A program made the translations under genes and the position numbers. DNA of 64,000 nt, taken from the NCBI RefSeq assembly GCF_035917975.1, contig NZ_CP109130.1, positions 1,922,001 through 1,986,000 of the forward strand, written 5' to 3'. The notes beneath the pieces were generated by a model, which was given only the letters and a program-made list of their open reading frames with translations, was not told the origin of the DNA and did no database searches. This document shows positions 8,697 through 17,561 of this stretch, piece after piece; the stretch's first letter is position 1; every line of letters begins with the position of its first letter. This DNA is from Streptosporangium sp. NBC_01756. Lineage in GTDB: Bacteria; Actinomycetota; Actinomycetes; Streptosporangiales; Streptosporangiaceae.

Positions 8697-11600
8697 CTAC
8701 ACGCGCGTGACCTTCGTGGTCGGGTGGAGCAGGTGGACGTTGTGCAGCTCCTGATGGGAATCGGCCAGTATCTGCAGTCTCCGCTTGCCCGCGAGCGGGG
8801 CCAGATCGAGCACGGGAGCCGTCCCCAGCAGGTACAGGAGCCGCAGCGAGTCCAGGTCCGCGAGCGGCGACAGGTCCGCCACCTGCCGCGATCCGTCGAG
8901 GGAGAGGTGGCTGAGCTTCGGAAGACCGGACAGCGGGCCGAGATCGGCGACGGCGGACCCCTGGAGGATCAGCGCTTCGAGGTTGCGCTGGCGGGTGAGA
9001 GACGCCAGGTCGGTCGCCCCCGGGCACCGGGTCAGGCCCAGCACGGTGAGGTCGAGGGCGTCCAGCGGGGTCAGGTCGTCGAGCCGGTCTGCGTCCCGGA
9101 GCCGGAGTCGCCGTACCCCCCGGCTGTGCTCGACGAGAGCGGCGAGGCCACCGTGGATGTCCACCTCGCTGAGGGTGACCTGCTCCAGGTGGGGAAGACC
9201 GGCCAGGAGCGCGGCGTCCTTCAGATGACGCGCTCCGAAGAGGGACAGGCCGCGGAGCGTGGTGTGCCGGGCGATCGGGCCGAAGTCCCGGACCGAGTCG
9301 ACCTCGCCGAGAGCGAGCGAGTCGAGCGGAGGGAGCGCGTCGAGGAAGGCGAGACTCCCCGCGAAGTCGACATTCCCCAGGCTCAGTTCCCGCAGCTCGG
9401 GCAGGTGGGCGAGGAAGCCGAGGTCGGCCCGGCGGCGTGCCGTCATCTGGATGTACAGCCACCTCAGCTCCGGCAGAAGTCCCAGGTCGGCGAGGTCGGC
9501 GTCGCCCACGTGGTGCAGGGAGAGCCTGCGCAGCGGCGGTGCGGACCGGAAGAACCGGACGTCCCCGATGACGGGGCAGCTCACGAACAGATTGCGCACG
9601 TGCCCGAGGTGGCGGAGGCCGCCCAGCAGGCGCGGGTTGTCCACGTCCAGCGTCCCGCCGGGCAGGGGCGCGTCCGCGAGGACCCGGGTGGCGTACTCGT
9701 CCCGGCCGAAGTACTCCCACCCGGTGACCAGCTCCCGCTGGACGTCCAGGCGGGGATCCCGCGAGTATCCGGCGAGTTTCCGCAACGCCTCGGCCCCGTT
9801 GATCAGCCAGCAGGCCCGCACCGTCGCCGCCGCCCGTGCCTCCGACAGGTCACCCAGGTCGTCGGGGAGGCGGCGGAGCACCTCCTCACCGGCGAGCGCC
9901 AGCACTCTCGCCTCGGCCATGTTCCTGGGCGGGATCACCGTGGCGAGGCAGCCCTCGACGCGGTCGCGCAGGTCGCGGGGGAACTCCTGGATCGTCTCCA
10001 GGCAGCCGGCCACCAGCAGCCGCAGCTTGCGGCCGTGCCGGTCTCCCCCGTCGATCCGGTCGAGCAGCCCGTGCAGCAGCTCCCGCCGTACGGGCGCGTT
10101 GGCGTGGCCGGCGGCCATCACCACCGTCTCGCGCCACTGGTCCAGATGCGCCCGCTCGACCAGCGGCTCCATGTCGGCGTCGTCGGCGGCCTGCTTGGCC
10201 GCGAGATACTCCTGCACCGTACGATGCACGAAGTCGACCCGGCCCGGCGCCGGTTCCCGGATCACCCCGCTCCGCTGCAGCAGATGGTCGAGCACGGCCT
10301 CGGCCGTCGCGTCCACCCGGGGCATGGTCCGGATCTTCTCCTCGACCCGTTTCAGCGCCGTGGCCTTGGACAGCTCCGACCGCCCCCATACGGCGAGCTG
10401 CCAGGCCAGGTCCTGCAGCACCCGCACCTTCTGCTCGGGTTCGAGGGCGACCTCGGCGGCGATCCCGCGCTCGGCGTCGCGACGTTCCAGCAGGAGCTCC
10501 AGCGCCGCCGCGTACAGCCCCATGCGGCTGCGCGGCAGCTGCTTGCCGCGGTCCAGGTTCAGCGCGCACAGCATCGCCGCGAGCAGCGGCGCCGAGGCGA
10601 GCATCTGCAGGTGCGGGCTGCTCTCGAACCGGGCGAGCAGCGCGCCCTCGTACTCGTCCAGTCTCTCGGGGGCGCACGGCAGGCTCGGTGACCCGCGCAT
10701 CGCCGCGTGCCACTGCCGTACGAGCTCGCGCAGGTCGGTCGGGGTCATCGGCTCCAGCGTCACCGGCGAGAAATCCTCCTCGGCGAGCCAGCGCGTGTCG
10801 GCCGCCGCCGGGCGGGAGGTGACGACGGTCCGGGTCCCGGGGTAGGCGGCGAGCAGGTCGCCGAGCCACTTCCTGACCGCGGGCCGGTGCCGTACGGCCA
10901 GCTCGTCCACCCCGTCGACGAGCAGCAGCGCCCGGCCCGCGTCGAGCACCCGGTGCACCCACCCGGCCGGCATCCGCCCGGCCATCGGTCCCGCGACGTC
11001 GGCGAGGAAATCCTCTGGGTCGGGGAGGTCGCCCGAGGGGTGGCTGCGGAGCTTGACGACGAACGGCACGGAACCGTTCCACGCGGCCAGGTCGCCGGAG
11101 AAGCCGCCACGCGCCACGGTCACCGACAGCCAGCGCAGCAGCGTGCTCTTGCCCGATCCGGCGTCGCCGCGCAGCAGGGTCCGCCGGGAGCGGCCGAGGG
11201 CGCTCTCGACGCGCAGGGTGGCCGGCTCGTACTCCACGCCCGTCTCGCCGGCGTCCGGACCGGTCAGCCCGGCGAGGCGCATCCGCTCGGGGGCGCGCCG
11301 GCGTGCCGGTCCCTGCGTCGAGACGCTCAGGCTGATGTAGGCCACACTCAGCGTCGCGCGGGGACGGTAGTTCTCCACCCGGACGCCGAACAGCTCGACC
11401 TCGTCGAGGGTGCGGCTGAGGTGTTCCAGATAGCGGCGTTCGAACTCCTCGTCGTCCTGGGTGCCGACGGGCGCGTCGAGCGAGCGGGCCGGGAGACGGC
11501 CGAGCGCCGCGGAGACCTGCTGCCCGAGGGCGGCGATCCGCTCCTCGACGGACGACAGGCGGCCGAGGACCTCGGTGGCGGCCCGGGGCAGATACTGCGG

Positions 11601-12071
11601 GAGCTGCTGAAGGATCCGGACCAGGCAGTCGAGGCACTCGTCCAGCAGCACGTCGTACAGCCGTGCCCCGGCCTCCCCGAGCTGCCGGGCGGGGTCGGGC
11701 AGGCCGGACCGGATCTCCTTCGCGAGCTTGATCGCGTCCATGTCGGCGGCCAGCACGGCCCGGTCGGAGAGGTCTGCGGCCTCAAGGACCGCCACGACCT
11801 CGTGCAGGACCGCCGCCCGGTCGTTCTCGGTGAGCCCGCTGTACTCCCGCTCGACGAGCACCGCGAGCCGCCGTTCCACCCCGTCGGCGACGGCCGCCAG
11901 CTGGCGTTCGAGGCTGCGCCGGACGAAACGGTCGGGGAACCCGCTCCGGATCAGCGTCGCGAGGTCCGCGGTCCGCTCCTCCCTCGCCGCCCGGACGGCC
12001 AGCCCCTCCCGCAGGGCACGGCCCGCCACGGCCTTTCCCGCTGCGGCGACGACGGCTTCCAGTCCGGACAT
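8697..12071 (-). CDS. NACHT NTPase with C-terminal leucine-rich repeats (bacterial NLR-like)
   Basis: 1124 aa from ATG 12071 (MSGLEAVVAAAGKAV), preceded by GAGGAG; this start gives the helical N-terminal opening typical of NNH1-type NACHT proteins. Order of parts: helical N-terminal domain (~1-230), NACHT core with Walker A RGDAGSGKST (~301-310) and Walker B LLLVDGVDEL (~382-391), helical winged region containing DFVHRTVQEYLAAK, then roughly 12 irregular leucine-rich repeats (~800-1110; e.g. LPELRELSLGNVDF). Bacterial NACHT proteins (bNACHT) are known antiphage sensors; the LRRs would be the ligand-recognition part. No separate effector gene lies beside it, so the N-terminal helical domain may be the effector or a bridge to one. 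Function inferred from architecture. Confidence 0.85.
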   Translation of the reverse strand: MSGLEAVVAAAGKAVAGRALREGLAVRAAREERTADLATLIRSGFPDRFVRRSLERQLAAVADGVERRLAVLVEREYSGLTENDRAAVLHEVVAVLEAADLSDRAVLAADMDAIKLAKEIRSGLPDPARQLGEAGARLYDVLLDECLDCLVRILQQLPQYLPRAATEVLGRLSSVEERIAALGQQVSAALGRLPARSLDAPVGTQDDEEFERRYLEHLSRTLDEVELFGVRVENYRPRATLSVAYISLSVSTQGPARRRAPERMRLAGLTGPDAGETGVEYEPATLRVESALGRSRRTLLRGDAGSGKSTLLRWLSVTVARGGFSGDLAAWNGSVPFVVKLRSHPSGDLPDPEDFLADVAGPMAGRMPAGWVHRVLDAGRALLLVDGVDELAVRHRPAVRKWLGDLLAAYPGTRTVVTSRPAAADTRWLAEEDFSPVTLEPMTPTDLRELVRQWHAAMRGSPSLPCAPERLDEYEGALLARFESSPHLQMLASAPLLAAMLCALNLDRGKQLPRSRMGLYAAALELLLERRDAERGIAAEVALEPEQKVRVLQDLAWQLAVWGRSELSKATALKRVEEKIRTMPRVDATAEAVLDHLLQRSGVIREPAPGRVDFVHRTVQEYLAAKQAADDADMEPLVERAHLDQWRETVVMAAGHANAPVRRELLHGLLDRIDGGDRHGRKLRLLVAGCLETIQEFPRDLRDRVEGCLATVIPPRNMAEARVLALAGEEVLRRLPDDLGDLSEARAAATVRACWLINGAEALRKLAGYSRDPRLDVQRELVTGWEYFGRDEYATRVLADAPLPGGTLDVDNPRLLGGLRHLGHVRNLFVSCPVIGDVRFFRSAPPLRRLSLHHVGDADLADLGLLPELRWLYIQMTARRRADLGFLAHLPELRELSLGNVDFAGSLAFLDALPPLDSLALGEVDSVRDFGPIARHTTLRGLSLFGARHLKDAALLAGLPHLEQVTLSEVDIHGGLAALVEHSRGVRRLRLRDADRLDDLTPLDALDLTVLGLTRCPGATDLASLTRQRNLEALILQGSAVADLGPLSGLPKLSHLSLDGSRQVADLSPLADLDSLRLLYLLGTAPVLDLAPLAGKRRLQILADSHQELHNVHLLHPTTKVTRV

Positions 12072-12149
12072 CCTGCTCCTCGGCGCGCGGCGACGTTCGC
12101 CTTCAATGATCACCGAAAAAGCCATGAAGTATGGAGAAATCCATCAATC

Positions 12150-12303
12150 GAGGAGCGCCGGGCCGGGCCGCGAGATGATCCATGACTGGGGAACGCCAGG
12201 CCGGGGCCATGACATGATCCGCGACCGGGAGCGCCGGGCCGGGGCCATGACGCGGTTCACAACCGGGGAACAACCAGGCCGATGCCGCGACGCGATCCGC
12301 TAC
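12150..12303. repeat. ~38-bp degenerate tandem repeat upstream of the NACHT gene
   Basis: Four diverged copies beginning near 12150, 12188, 12227 and 12264. Each runs GG(A/G)(A/G)CG/AACCAGGCCGGGGCCATGAC-like, then ATGATCCGCGACCGG-like. They lie between the NACHT gene start and the SHOCT gene, so they occupy the NACHT promoter and leader side. Confidence 0.65.
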
Positions 12304-12503
12304 CAGTCCTGGGAGAGGCCGGACATGCGGCGGAGGTATTCGTCCTCGTCGATCTCACCGGCGGCGTAACGGCGCCGGAGAATCTCGCGGGGGTCGTCGG
12401 AGACGGGCTTGGGCCTCCTGGACGCGCGCAGCACCAGGGCGACGCCGAGGACCACCGCGGCGACCGCGGCGATGATGAAGAGGAACAGCACGATCCGGGT
12501 CAT
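12300..12503 (-). CDS. Small SHOCT-domain membrane protein
   Basis: 67 aa. One N-terminal transmembrane segment (residues ~4-25) followed by a basic linker and a C-terminal SHOCT motif (ILRRRYAAGEIDEDEYLRRM). SHOCT domains are short oligomerisation or anchoring motifs found at protein ends. The ATG overlaps the cobQ stop as TGATG, so it is probably translated by coupling to cobQ; any translation stop inside cobQ could affect it. Role unknown. Confidence 0.8.
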   Translation of the reverse strand: MTRIVLFLFIIAAVAAVVLGVALVLRASRRPKPVSDDPREILRRRYAAGEIDEDEYLRRMSGLSQDW

Positions 12504-14029
12504 CGTCCACCTTCCATGGCTCCATTGTGCGAGAAATCCGGTGCTCCGCGCGGCGCTCCGCCGGGAGGCAGGACGGGCAGGCCCGCGGGGGCACCGCCCT
12601 CCAGCAGCCGCAGCAGGGCATCGGTGTCCACATGCCGTTCGATCAGATCGCCGAGGGCGTCCAGCCGTTCCTCGCGCGACGCGGCGAAGGAGACGCCGGG
12701 GGCGGGGACGAAGTCACGTCCGGAGACGGCCGCCACGTCGGCGAGGAACGCCCGGCGGAAGTCGTCGTTCTCCAGTGCCCCGTGCTAGGTGGTGCCCCAG
12801 ACGGGACCGGACCGGCAGCCGTCCAGGAACGGGTCGCCGCCCTCGGCTGTCACGACGCCGTGATGGATCTCGTAGGCCGCGACGCGGCAGCCGTACGCCT
12901 CGCCGACCGGGCGGCCCAGCGTCTTGGCCGCGGCGAACTCCACCGTCGCGGGCAGCAGGCCGAGCCCCTCGACCAGTCCCGCTCCGGACTCGACGTCGTC
13001 CCGGATCGTCCGGGCGAGCATCTGGTAACCGCCGCAGATGCCCAGCACGGCCCGGCCCGGCAGGGCGTCGGCCAGGCCGGTGGCGCGCAGCCAGGCCAGG
13101 TCGGAGACCGTCGCGCGCGAGCCGGGCAGCACCACCAGGTCGGCGTCGTCCAGTTCGGCCGGCGAGGTCACATAGCGGACCACCACCCCCGGCTCGCAGG
13201 CCAGGGCGTCCAGGTCGGTGAAGTTGGAGATGCGCGGCAGCCGGACCACCGCGACCCGCAGGCTCTGCCGGCCGTACGGCGGACGCGCCCCGATCGCGGG
13301 CCGGTTGTCCAGGGCGAGGGAGTCCTCGACGTCCAGCCAGAGGCCGTCCAGCCAGGGCAGCACGCCGTACACCTCGCGGCCGGTCAGCTCCCTGATCATG
13401 TCCAGGCCGGGTTCGAGGAGCTCGCGCGCCCCACGGAACTTGTTGACCACGAACCCGGCGATCAGCGCCTGGTCGGCGGGCTCCAGCAGCGCCACCGTCC
13501 CGTACAGCGAGGCGAACACCCCGCCGCGGTCGATGTCGCCGACCACGACGACCGGCAGGCCGGCGGCGCGGGCCAGGCCCATGTTGGCGATGTCGCTCCG
13601 GCGCAGGTTGATCTCCGCCGGGCTGCCCGCGCCCTCGCAGACCACCACGTCGTAGGTGTCGCGCAGCCGTTCCAGCGCGTCCACGGCGACCTGGCGGAGG
13701 TGCTCCTTGACGTCCCAGTACTCCATGGCGTCGACGTCGGCCAGCGGCCGGCCCATGACCACGACCTGGCTGCGCCGGTCGCTGCCCGGCTTGAGCAGGA
13801 TCGGGTTCATGTCGGCGGTGGGCTCCAGGCCGCAGGCGGCGGCCTGCATCGCCTGGGCCCGGCCGATCTCGGCGCCGTCGGCGGTGACGAAGGAGTTCAG
13901 TGACATGTTCTGCGCCTTGTACGGCGCGACCTTCACACCCTGCCGGGCCAGCCAGCGGCAGATCCCGGCGGTGACGACACTCTTGCCGGCGTCTGAGGTG
14001 GTCCCGGCGACCAGCAGGGAGCCCCTCAC
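12500..14029 (-). pseudogene. cobQ: Cobyric acid synthase cobQ with in-frame TAG
   Basis: 510 codons, the normal CobQ length, interrupted at codon 415 by TAG (12785-12787). Before it: P-loop-like GTTSDAGKS, the synthetase domain, and the glutaminase nucleophile Cys332 in [10 protein letters not shown]. Immediately after, in the same frame, the reading continues HGALENDDFRRAFLADVAAV, the expected CobQ C-terminus. The normal actinobacterial motif is GTTWHG, so TGG (Trp) has become TAG. The truncated 414-aa product would lack the glutaminase catalytic His (codon 416). The remaining 94 codons show no second lesion and the gene still overlaps the SHOCT gene. Start GTG 14029 has GAGGGG ahead. CobQ amidates adenosyl-cobyrinate a,c-diamide in cobalamin synthesis; cbiB/cobD lies just upstream. 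Confidence 0.85.
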
Positions 14030-14061
14030 TCGCCCCTCACCGGATACGGCCGGGGGGAGAC

Positions 14062-14187
14062 GGTTCCGGCAACGGCGGAGGCGGTTCCGGCGTCAGCGGA
14101 AACGGTTCCAGCGTCAGCGGAGGCGGTTCCCGCGGCAGCGAAGACGGTTTCAGCACCGGCGGAGGCGGTTCCCGCGACGGCGGAGAC
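14062..14187. repeat. 21-bp minisatellite, 6 copies
   Basis: Six tandem 21-bp units of the form GGTTCC-NGC-NNC-NGC-G(G/A)A-(G/A)(G/A)C in the 276-bp spacer between cobQ and cbiB/cobD. The 21-bp period keeps all frames open and would encode 7-residue repeats, but no frame has a convincing start and protein context, so I treat it as non-coding. The rest of 14030-14305 shows nothing else. Confidence 0.8.
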
Positions 14188-14305
14188 GGCGGGCCCGGTG
14201 GCACCGGGACCGGACAGGATCACGGGCGACTCCCCGGACGGATCGACAATCATGGTGACCAGCATGACGCGCCCCATGCCCGACGGCCACCCGGGCCCCG
14301 CACCC

Positions 14306-15307
14306 CTACCGGCGCGGGCGGCGGAACGCCGCGAGCACGGCCAGGCCGGCGGCGGCCAGGCCCACCGCCCGTGCCAGCCGTACGGACCTGCGGATGTCGG
14401 CGACCGACGGTCCGGGCCCGTCGCCCATCTCGGGCCGGTGCTCGACGCGGTGGCCGTAGACGTTGGTGCCGCCGAGCGTGACGTCCAGCGCACCGGCGAA
14501 GGCCGCCTCGCAGCGGCCCGCGTTGGGGCTCGGGTGGCGGTGACCGTCCCTGCGCAGTACGGCGGCCGCCCGGCGGGCCGAGCCGCCGGCCAGGGGGGCG
14601 GCGAGGGCCGTCAGCGCTCCGGTGATCCGCGCGGGGACGTAGTTGGCCACGTCGTCGAGGCGCGCCGAGGCCCAGCCGAACCGCTCGTAGCGGGCATTGC
14701 GGTGGCCGACCATCGCGTCCAGCGTGTTGACCGCCCGGTAGGCCAGCAGTCCCGGCACCCCGGCCACCGCGCCCCAGAACAGCGGTGCCACCACGGCGTC
14801 GGAGGTGTTCTCCGCGATCGACTCGACGGTCGCCCTGGCCAGCCCGGGGGCGTCGAGCAGGGCGGGGTCACGCCCGCACAGGTGCGACAGCCTTCCGCGC
14901 GCCCCGGTGAGGTCGCCGGCCTCCAGGAACCGCGCCATGGCCACGCCCTCGCGCCCCAGCGTGGTGCCGCCCAGCACCGACCAGGTCGCCATCGCGCTCA
15001 GCGCCCCCCGCGCCACCGGGTGTCCCGTCCGGGTCGCCGCGAGGCCGAGCAGAGCCACCGGACCGACGCACAGTGCCGTGTAGAGAACCCCCTTGGGCCG
15101 GGCGTCGCCGTACACCCGCTTCTCCAGGGCTGCGGCGGCCCGTCCGAACAGCGCCACCGGATGCCCGCGCCGGGGGTCGGCGAGCACGGCGTCGACGGCC
15201 ACCCCGGCGAGCATGCCGAGCGCCTCGGCCCGTCTCGACGCGGATCGGCCAGGATGGGTCCGTCCGGTCGCCTGCCGGGGAGCGGAGCGGTCAGATGAGA
15301 TGCGCAT
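14306..15307 (-). CDS. cobD: Adenosylcobinamide-phosphate synthase (CbiB/CobD family)
   Basis: 333 aa from ATG 15307 (MRISSDRSAPRQ), which overlaps the upstream kinase gene by 17 bp; other starts are possible and conserved sequence only begins near GMLAGVAVDAVLADPRRGHP. Family motifs: DPRRGHPVALFGR, the conserved ESIAENTSDAVVAPLFWGAV stretch, YRAVNTLDAMVGHRN, and the CEAAFAGALDVTLGGTN block. Membrane enzyme that attaches aminopropanol (or its phosphate) to adenosyl-cobyric acid, the step directly after CobQ, consistent with its position next to cobQ. Confidence 0.9.
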   Translation of the reverse strand: MRISSDRSAPRQATGRTHPGRSASRRAEALGMLAGVAVDAVLADPRRGHPVALFGRAAAALEKRVYGDARPKGVLYTALCVGPVALLGLAATRTGHPVARGALSAMATWSVLGGTTLGREGVAMARFLEAGDLTGARGRLSHLCGRDPALLDAPGLARATVESIAENTSDAVVAPLFWGAVAGVPGLLAYRAVNTLDAMVGHRNARYERFGWASARLDDVANYVPARITGALTALAAPLAGGSARRAAAVLRRDGHRHPSPNAGRCEAAFAGALDVTLGGTNVYGHRVEHRPEMGDGPGPSVADIRRSVRLARAVGLAAAGLAVLAAFRRPRR

Positions 15308-16091
15308 GGAGCTCATCCTGGTGGGTCTCCAGCCAGACGCAGGCCCGGCGGATACGCTCCCCCGCGCCACCGGCCCACATACGGGCCCAGCCGCCGCCCG
15401 CGGTGGCGGCCTTGACGCGCATGGCGTGGTAGGAACGGTCGAAGCGGAGCCGGGCGAGGTCGAGCAGGCGGCGGCGCTCGCGCGGGGTCAGCCCGTAGGC
15501 GTCGCAGAACAGCCGCAGCCGCGCACCGACCGCCAGATCACGCCGGATCGGCTCCAGGTCGAGGGGGTCGGCGATCGGGGCCCAATGCCGCAGGGCGGTC
15601 ACCACGTCGAACAGCCGGGTCGTCGGCCGGGCCATGTCGAAGTCGATCAACGCGAAGGGGAGCCCGTCACGGAAGATCACGTTGTCGAGGGTGATGTCGC
15701 AGTGACCGATCAGCTCAGGAGCCGCGTCGTCGTTGGACCCGGCCTCCCATGCGGCGTCCGGCGGCGGGACGAAGCTCGCCGAGGCGTCGTGGAAGCGTCG
15801 CAGCAGCGCCGCCAGAGCGGCCAGCGACTCGTCGGTGACCGCCCAGGACGTCAGCGGAGCGGCTGCGGAGTCACCGTCGACGTAGGTCAGGATCTCCCGG
15901 CCCTGGCCGTCCAGGCCCACCACACGGGGCGCACCGTCGAACCCCGCCGCCTCAAGGTGGCGCAGTAGCGCGTGCACGGACGGCGTGGAGGGCCGGACGG
16001 GCCTGCGGACGGTGTCACCGACCCGCACCACCCCGTCGGTCACGTCACCGCCCAGCAGGGGGATCTCCTCTGAGGCGGTGACGGCGGACAT
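15291..16091 (-). CDS. Aminoglycoside phosphotransferase (APH) fold kinase
   Basis: 266 aa from ATG 16091 (MSAVTASEEIPLL). The catalytic loop HCDITLDNVIF and the metal-binding DFDMA motif (ALIDFDMARP) are present, so the kinase fold is probably active. The usual HGD is HCD here, as in many environmental APH-family proteins. These proteins phosphorylate diverse small molecules; antibiotic resistance cannot be assumed. Overlaps the following cbiB/cobD gene by 17 bp. Upstream is a 251-bp spacer shared with the divergent tRNA-Arg gene. Confidence 0.82.
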   Translation of the reverse strand: MSAVTASEEIPLLGGDVTDGVVRVGDTVRRPVRPSTPSVHALLRHLEAAGFDGAPRVVGLDGQGREILTYVDGDSAAAPLTSWAVTDESLAALAALLRRFHDASASFVPPPDAAWEAGSNDDAAPELIGHCDITLDNVIFRDGLPFALIDFDMARPTTRLFDVVTALRHWAPIADPLDLEPIRRDLAVGARLRLFCDAYGLTPRERRRLLDLARLRFDRSYHAMRVKAATAGGGWARMWAGGAGERIRRACVWLETHQDELHAHLI

Positions 16092-16342
16092 GGCATCCGA
16101 GCCTAGACCGACTTCGGATGGTCCGTCGGCGCTCTTGCAGATCTCCGGACTATCCGTAAAGCAGTCCTGCCATGAAGGTTCCACAGTGCCGGCTCCCGGC
16201 CATCGGAGCCGGTCAGCCGCCAGAGAGACGCTCCTGTCACCCTGTTCACACGGCCGGCCGCAGGCACCGTAGAGTGATCCTCGCGACACCCGTGCCGATC
16301 CGTTGCATGGACACTCCCCGGATCATGCACAATTAGGCGGGA

Positions 16343-16419
16343 GCGCCCTTAGCTCAGCTGGATAGAGCATCGGACTTCTAATCCGACGGTCGCAGGTTCG
16401 AATCCTGCAGGGCGCACCA
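16343..16419 (+). tRNA. tRNA-Arg (anticodon TCT), CCA encoded
   Basis: 77 nt with a perfect 7-bp acceptor stem (GCGCCCT with AGGGCGC), D-arm TAGCTCAGCTGGATAGAGCA, anticodon stem-loop with loop CTTCTAA (anticodon TCT, reads AGA), T-arm GCAGGTTCGAATCCTGC, discriminator A and encoded CCA. Its 3' part (from 16374) is duplicated at 27041, marking it as the attachment site of an integrated element. Confidence 0.97.
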
Positions 16420-16528
16420 CCGAGACCAGGTCATCCGTACGCTGACCTGGTCTTTTGCATGTGTGCGGCCCACACGCCTCATGCAGCCGCAGGCAGCGAA
16501 AAGCAGCCGTATGCCAGTGGTCGCGGAA
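16374..16528. repeat. Left attachment copy (attL-like): 3' tRNA-Arg, terminator and ~70 bp beyond
   Basis: Matches 27041-27184. The first ~45 bp (anticodon loop to CCA) differ at one position (GGGCGC against GGGTGC); the terminator differs only in its loop; the following ~70 bp match at about 85% with a 10-nt gap. A weaker resemblance continues to about 16610/27262 (a GGTGGG...TTTCGGAGG...GAATGA segment on each side). Confidence 0.85.
16424..16456 (+). terminator. Rho-independent terminator of tRNA-Arg
   Basis: 10-bp perfect stem (GACCAGGTCA / TGACCTGGTC) with a 9-nt loop followed by TTTT, five bases after the CCA end. The same structure is duplicated at 27091-27123. Confidence 0.9.
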
Positions 16529-16662
16529 CATACGCGGAATGCTCGCGGCCTCGTTTCCCCAGGTGGGGCCGGGAGTTTCGGAGGATTGCGGAATGATTCC
16601 GGGGGTGAAACGACGAAGGACCCCGAGGGGTCCCAGGGTCCTGTCGGTACGTGGTGTCGAGG

Positions 16663-17480
16663 TCATGCGGCGAGCGCGTCCAGGATGCGTTGGTTGGCCA
16701 CGTCGCGTTGGCCGTCGATGCACTTGGCGTAGACCTTGAGCATCACGTCCACCCCGTGGCCGGCCCGTTCGGCCGCTTCCGGCGCGTGGACTCCGGCATT
16801 CAGCCAGAGGGAGACCGCCGCGTGCCGCAGGTCGTACGGCCTGCCCGCCAGAGGTGAGGCGACCTGGTCAGGTGTGAAGGCGTAGGTCCGGGCCTCCTTC
16901 CAGACCTTGGCGTACGCCGATCCGGAGATCAGGCCACCCGTGCGGGTCCGGAACAGCCGGCCGTCCTCGCCGGCCCCGTGCGTGTCGATGTGTTCCCGGA
17001 GGATGGCCACCAGCTCCGGCGGGACCGGGACCTCTCGGGTCTCCTTCGTGTGCCGGTGCTTGAGGCCACGATCGTCATGGGTCTCCCCCGAGTCGGTGAA
17101 CCGCTTGTTGCTCTGCGGCTTGGTCTTCTCCAGGGTGAGCAGGCCCCACCCCGTCGCCGGAAGGTGACAGTCCTTCTTACGGAGCCCCGCGGCCTCAGCC
17201 GGGCGCAGACCGCCGAAGTACATGCAGGCGAACATGGCCGCCAGCATTAGCCCCCGCGACCGACCTACGTAGGTCACGGCGGTGAGCAACTCGCGCGCCT
17301 GGACCGGGTTGACCACCGAACGCCGGTCGATCTCCCCGTCGGACTTGGCCTTGCGGAGCTTCACCTTGTGCAGCGGATTCGCCGAAAGCTCCTCCAGCTC
17401 CACCGCATACTCCAGCACGTGATGAAACACCGCCCGCTTGCGCCGGTAGGTCGAGGTGGCCGCCGCCTTGCCATCCAGCG
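16663..17480 (-). pseudogene. Tyrosine recombinase (phage-type integrase), N-terminus lost
   Basis: The catalytic domain is intact: first Arg in GGLRPAEAAGL, RPYDLRHAAVSLW (His-x-x-Arg box), RAGHGVDVMLKVY with the nucleophile Tyr, ending RILDALAA. Upstream, family-like sequence reads back only to PLDGKAAATSTYRRKRAVF (about base 17480), then turns into unrelated sequence, so about 130-150 residues of the SAM-like core-binding region are missing. A 255-aa product from GTG 17430 could be made but would not bind att core DNA normally. The gene ends 244 bp from tRNA-Arg, as expected for a tRNA-targeting integrase. Confidence 0.85.
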
Positions 17481-17561
17481 GTCTTTGCCCACAGGGGCAG
17501 TTTTCACGCGCCGTCGAGGGGTTGCGACCACAACGTGATCTTTGGCTCCGAAGATAGCCGG

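Noticed and set aside
12150..12303. Possible CRISPR array
   Set aside because: The units are contiguous and diverged, without unique spacers, and no cas genes exist in the window. The same applies to the repeats at 8465, 14062 and 18955.
14026..14493. A minus-strand open frame encoding 7-residue Ala/Gly/Thr/Ser repeats
   Set aside because: It is the minisatellite read in one frame and runs into the cbiB/cobD gene; there is no independent start or family.
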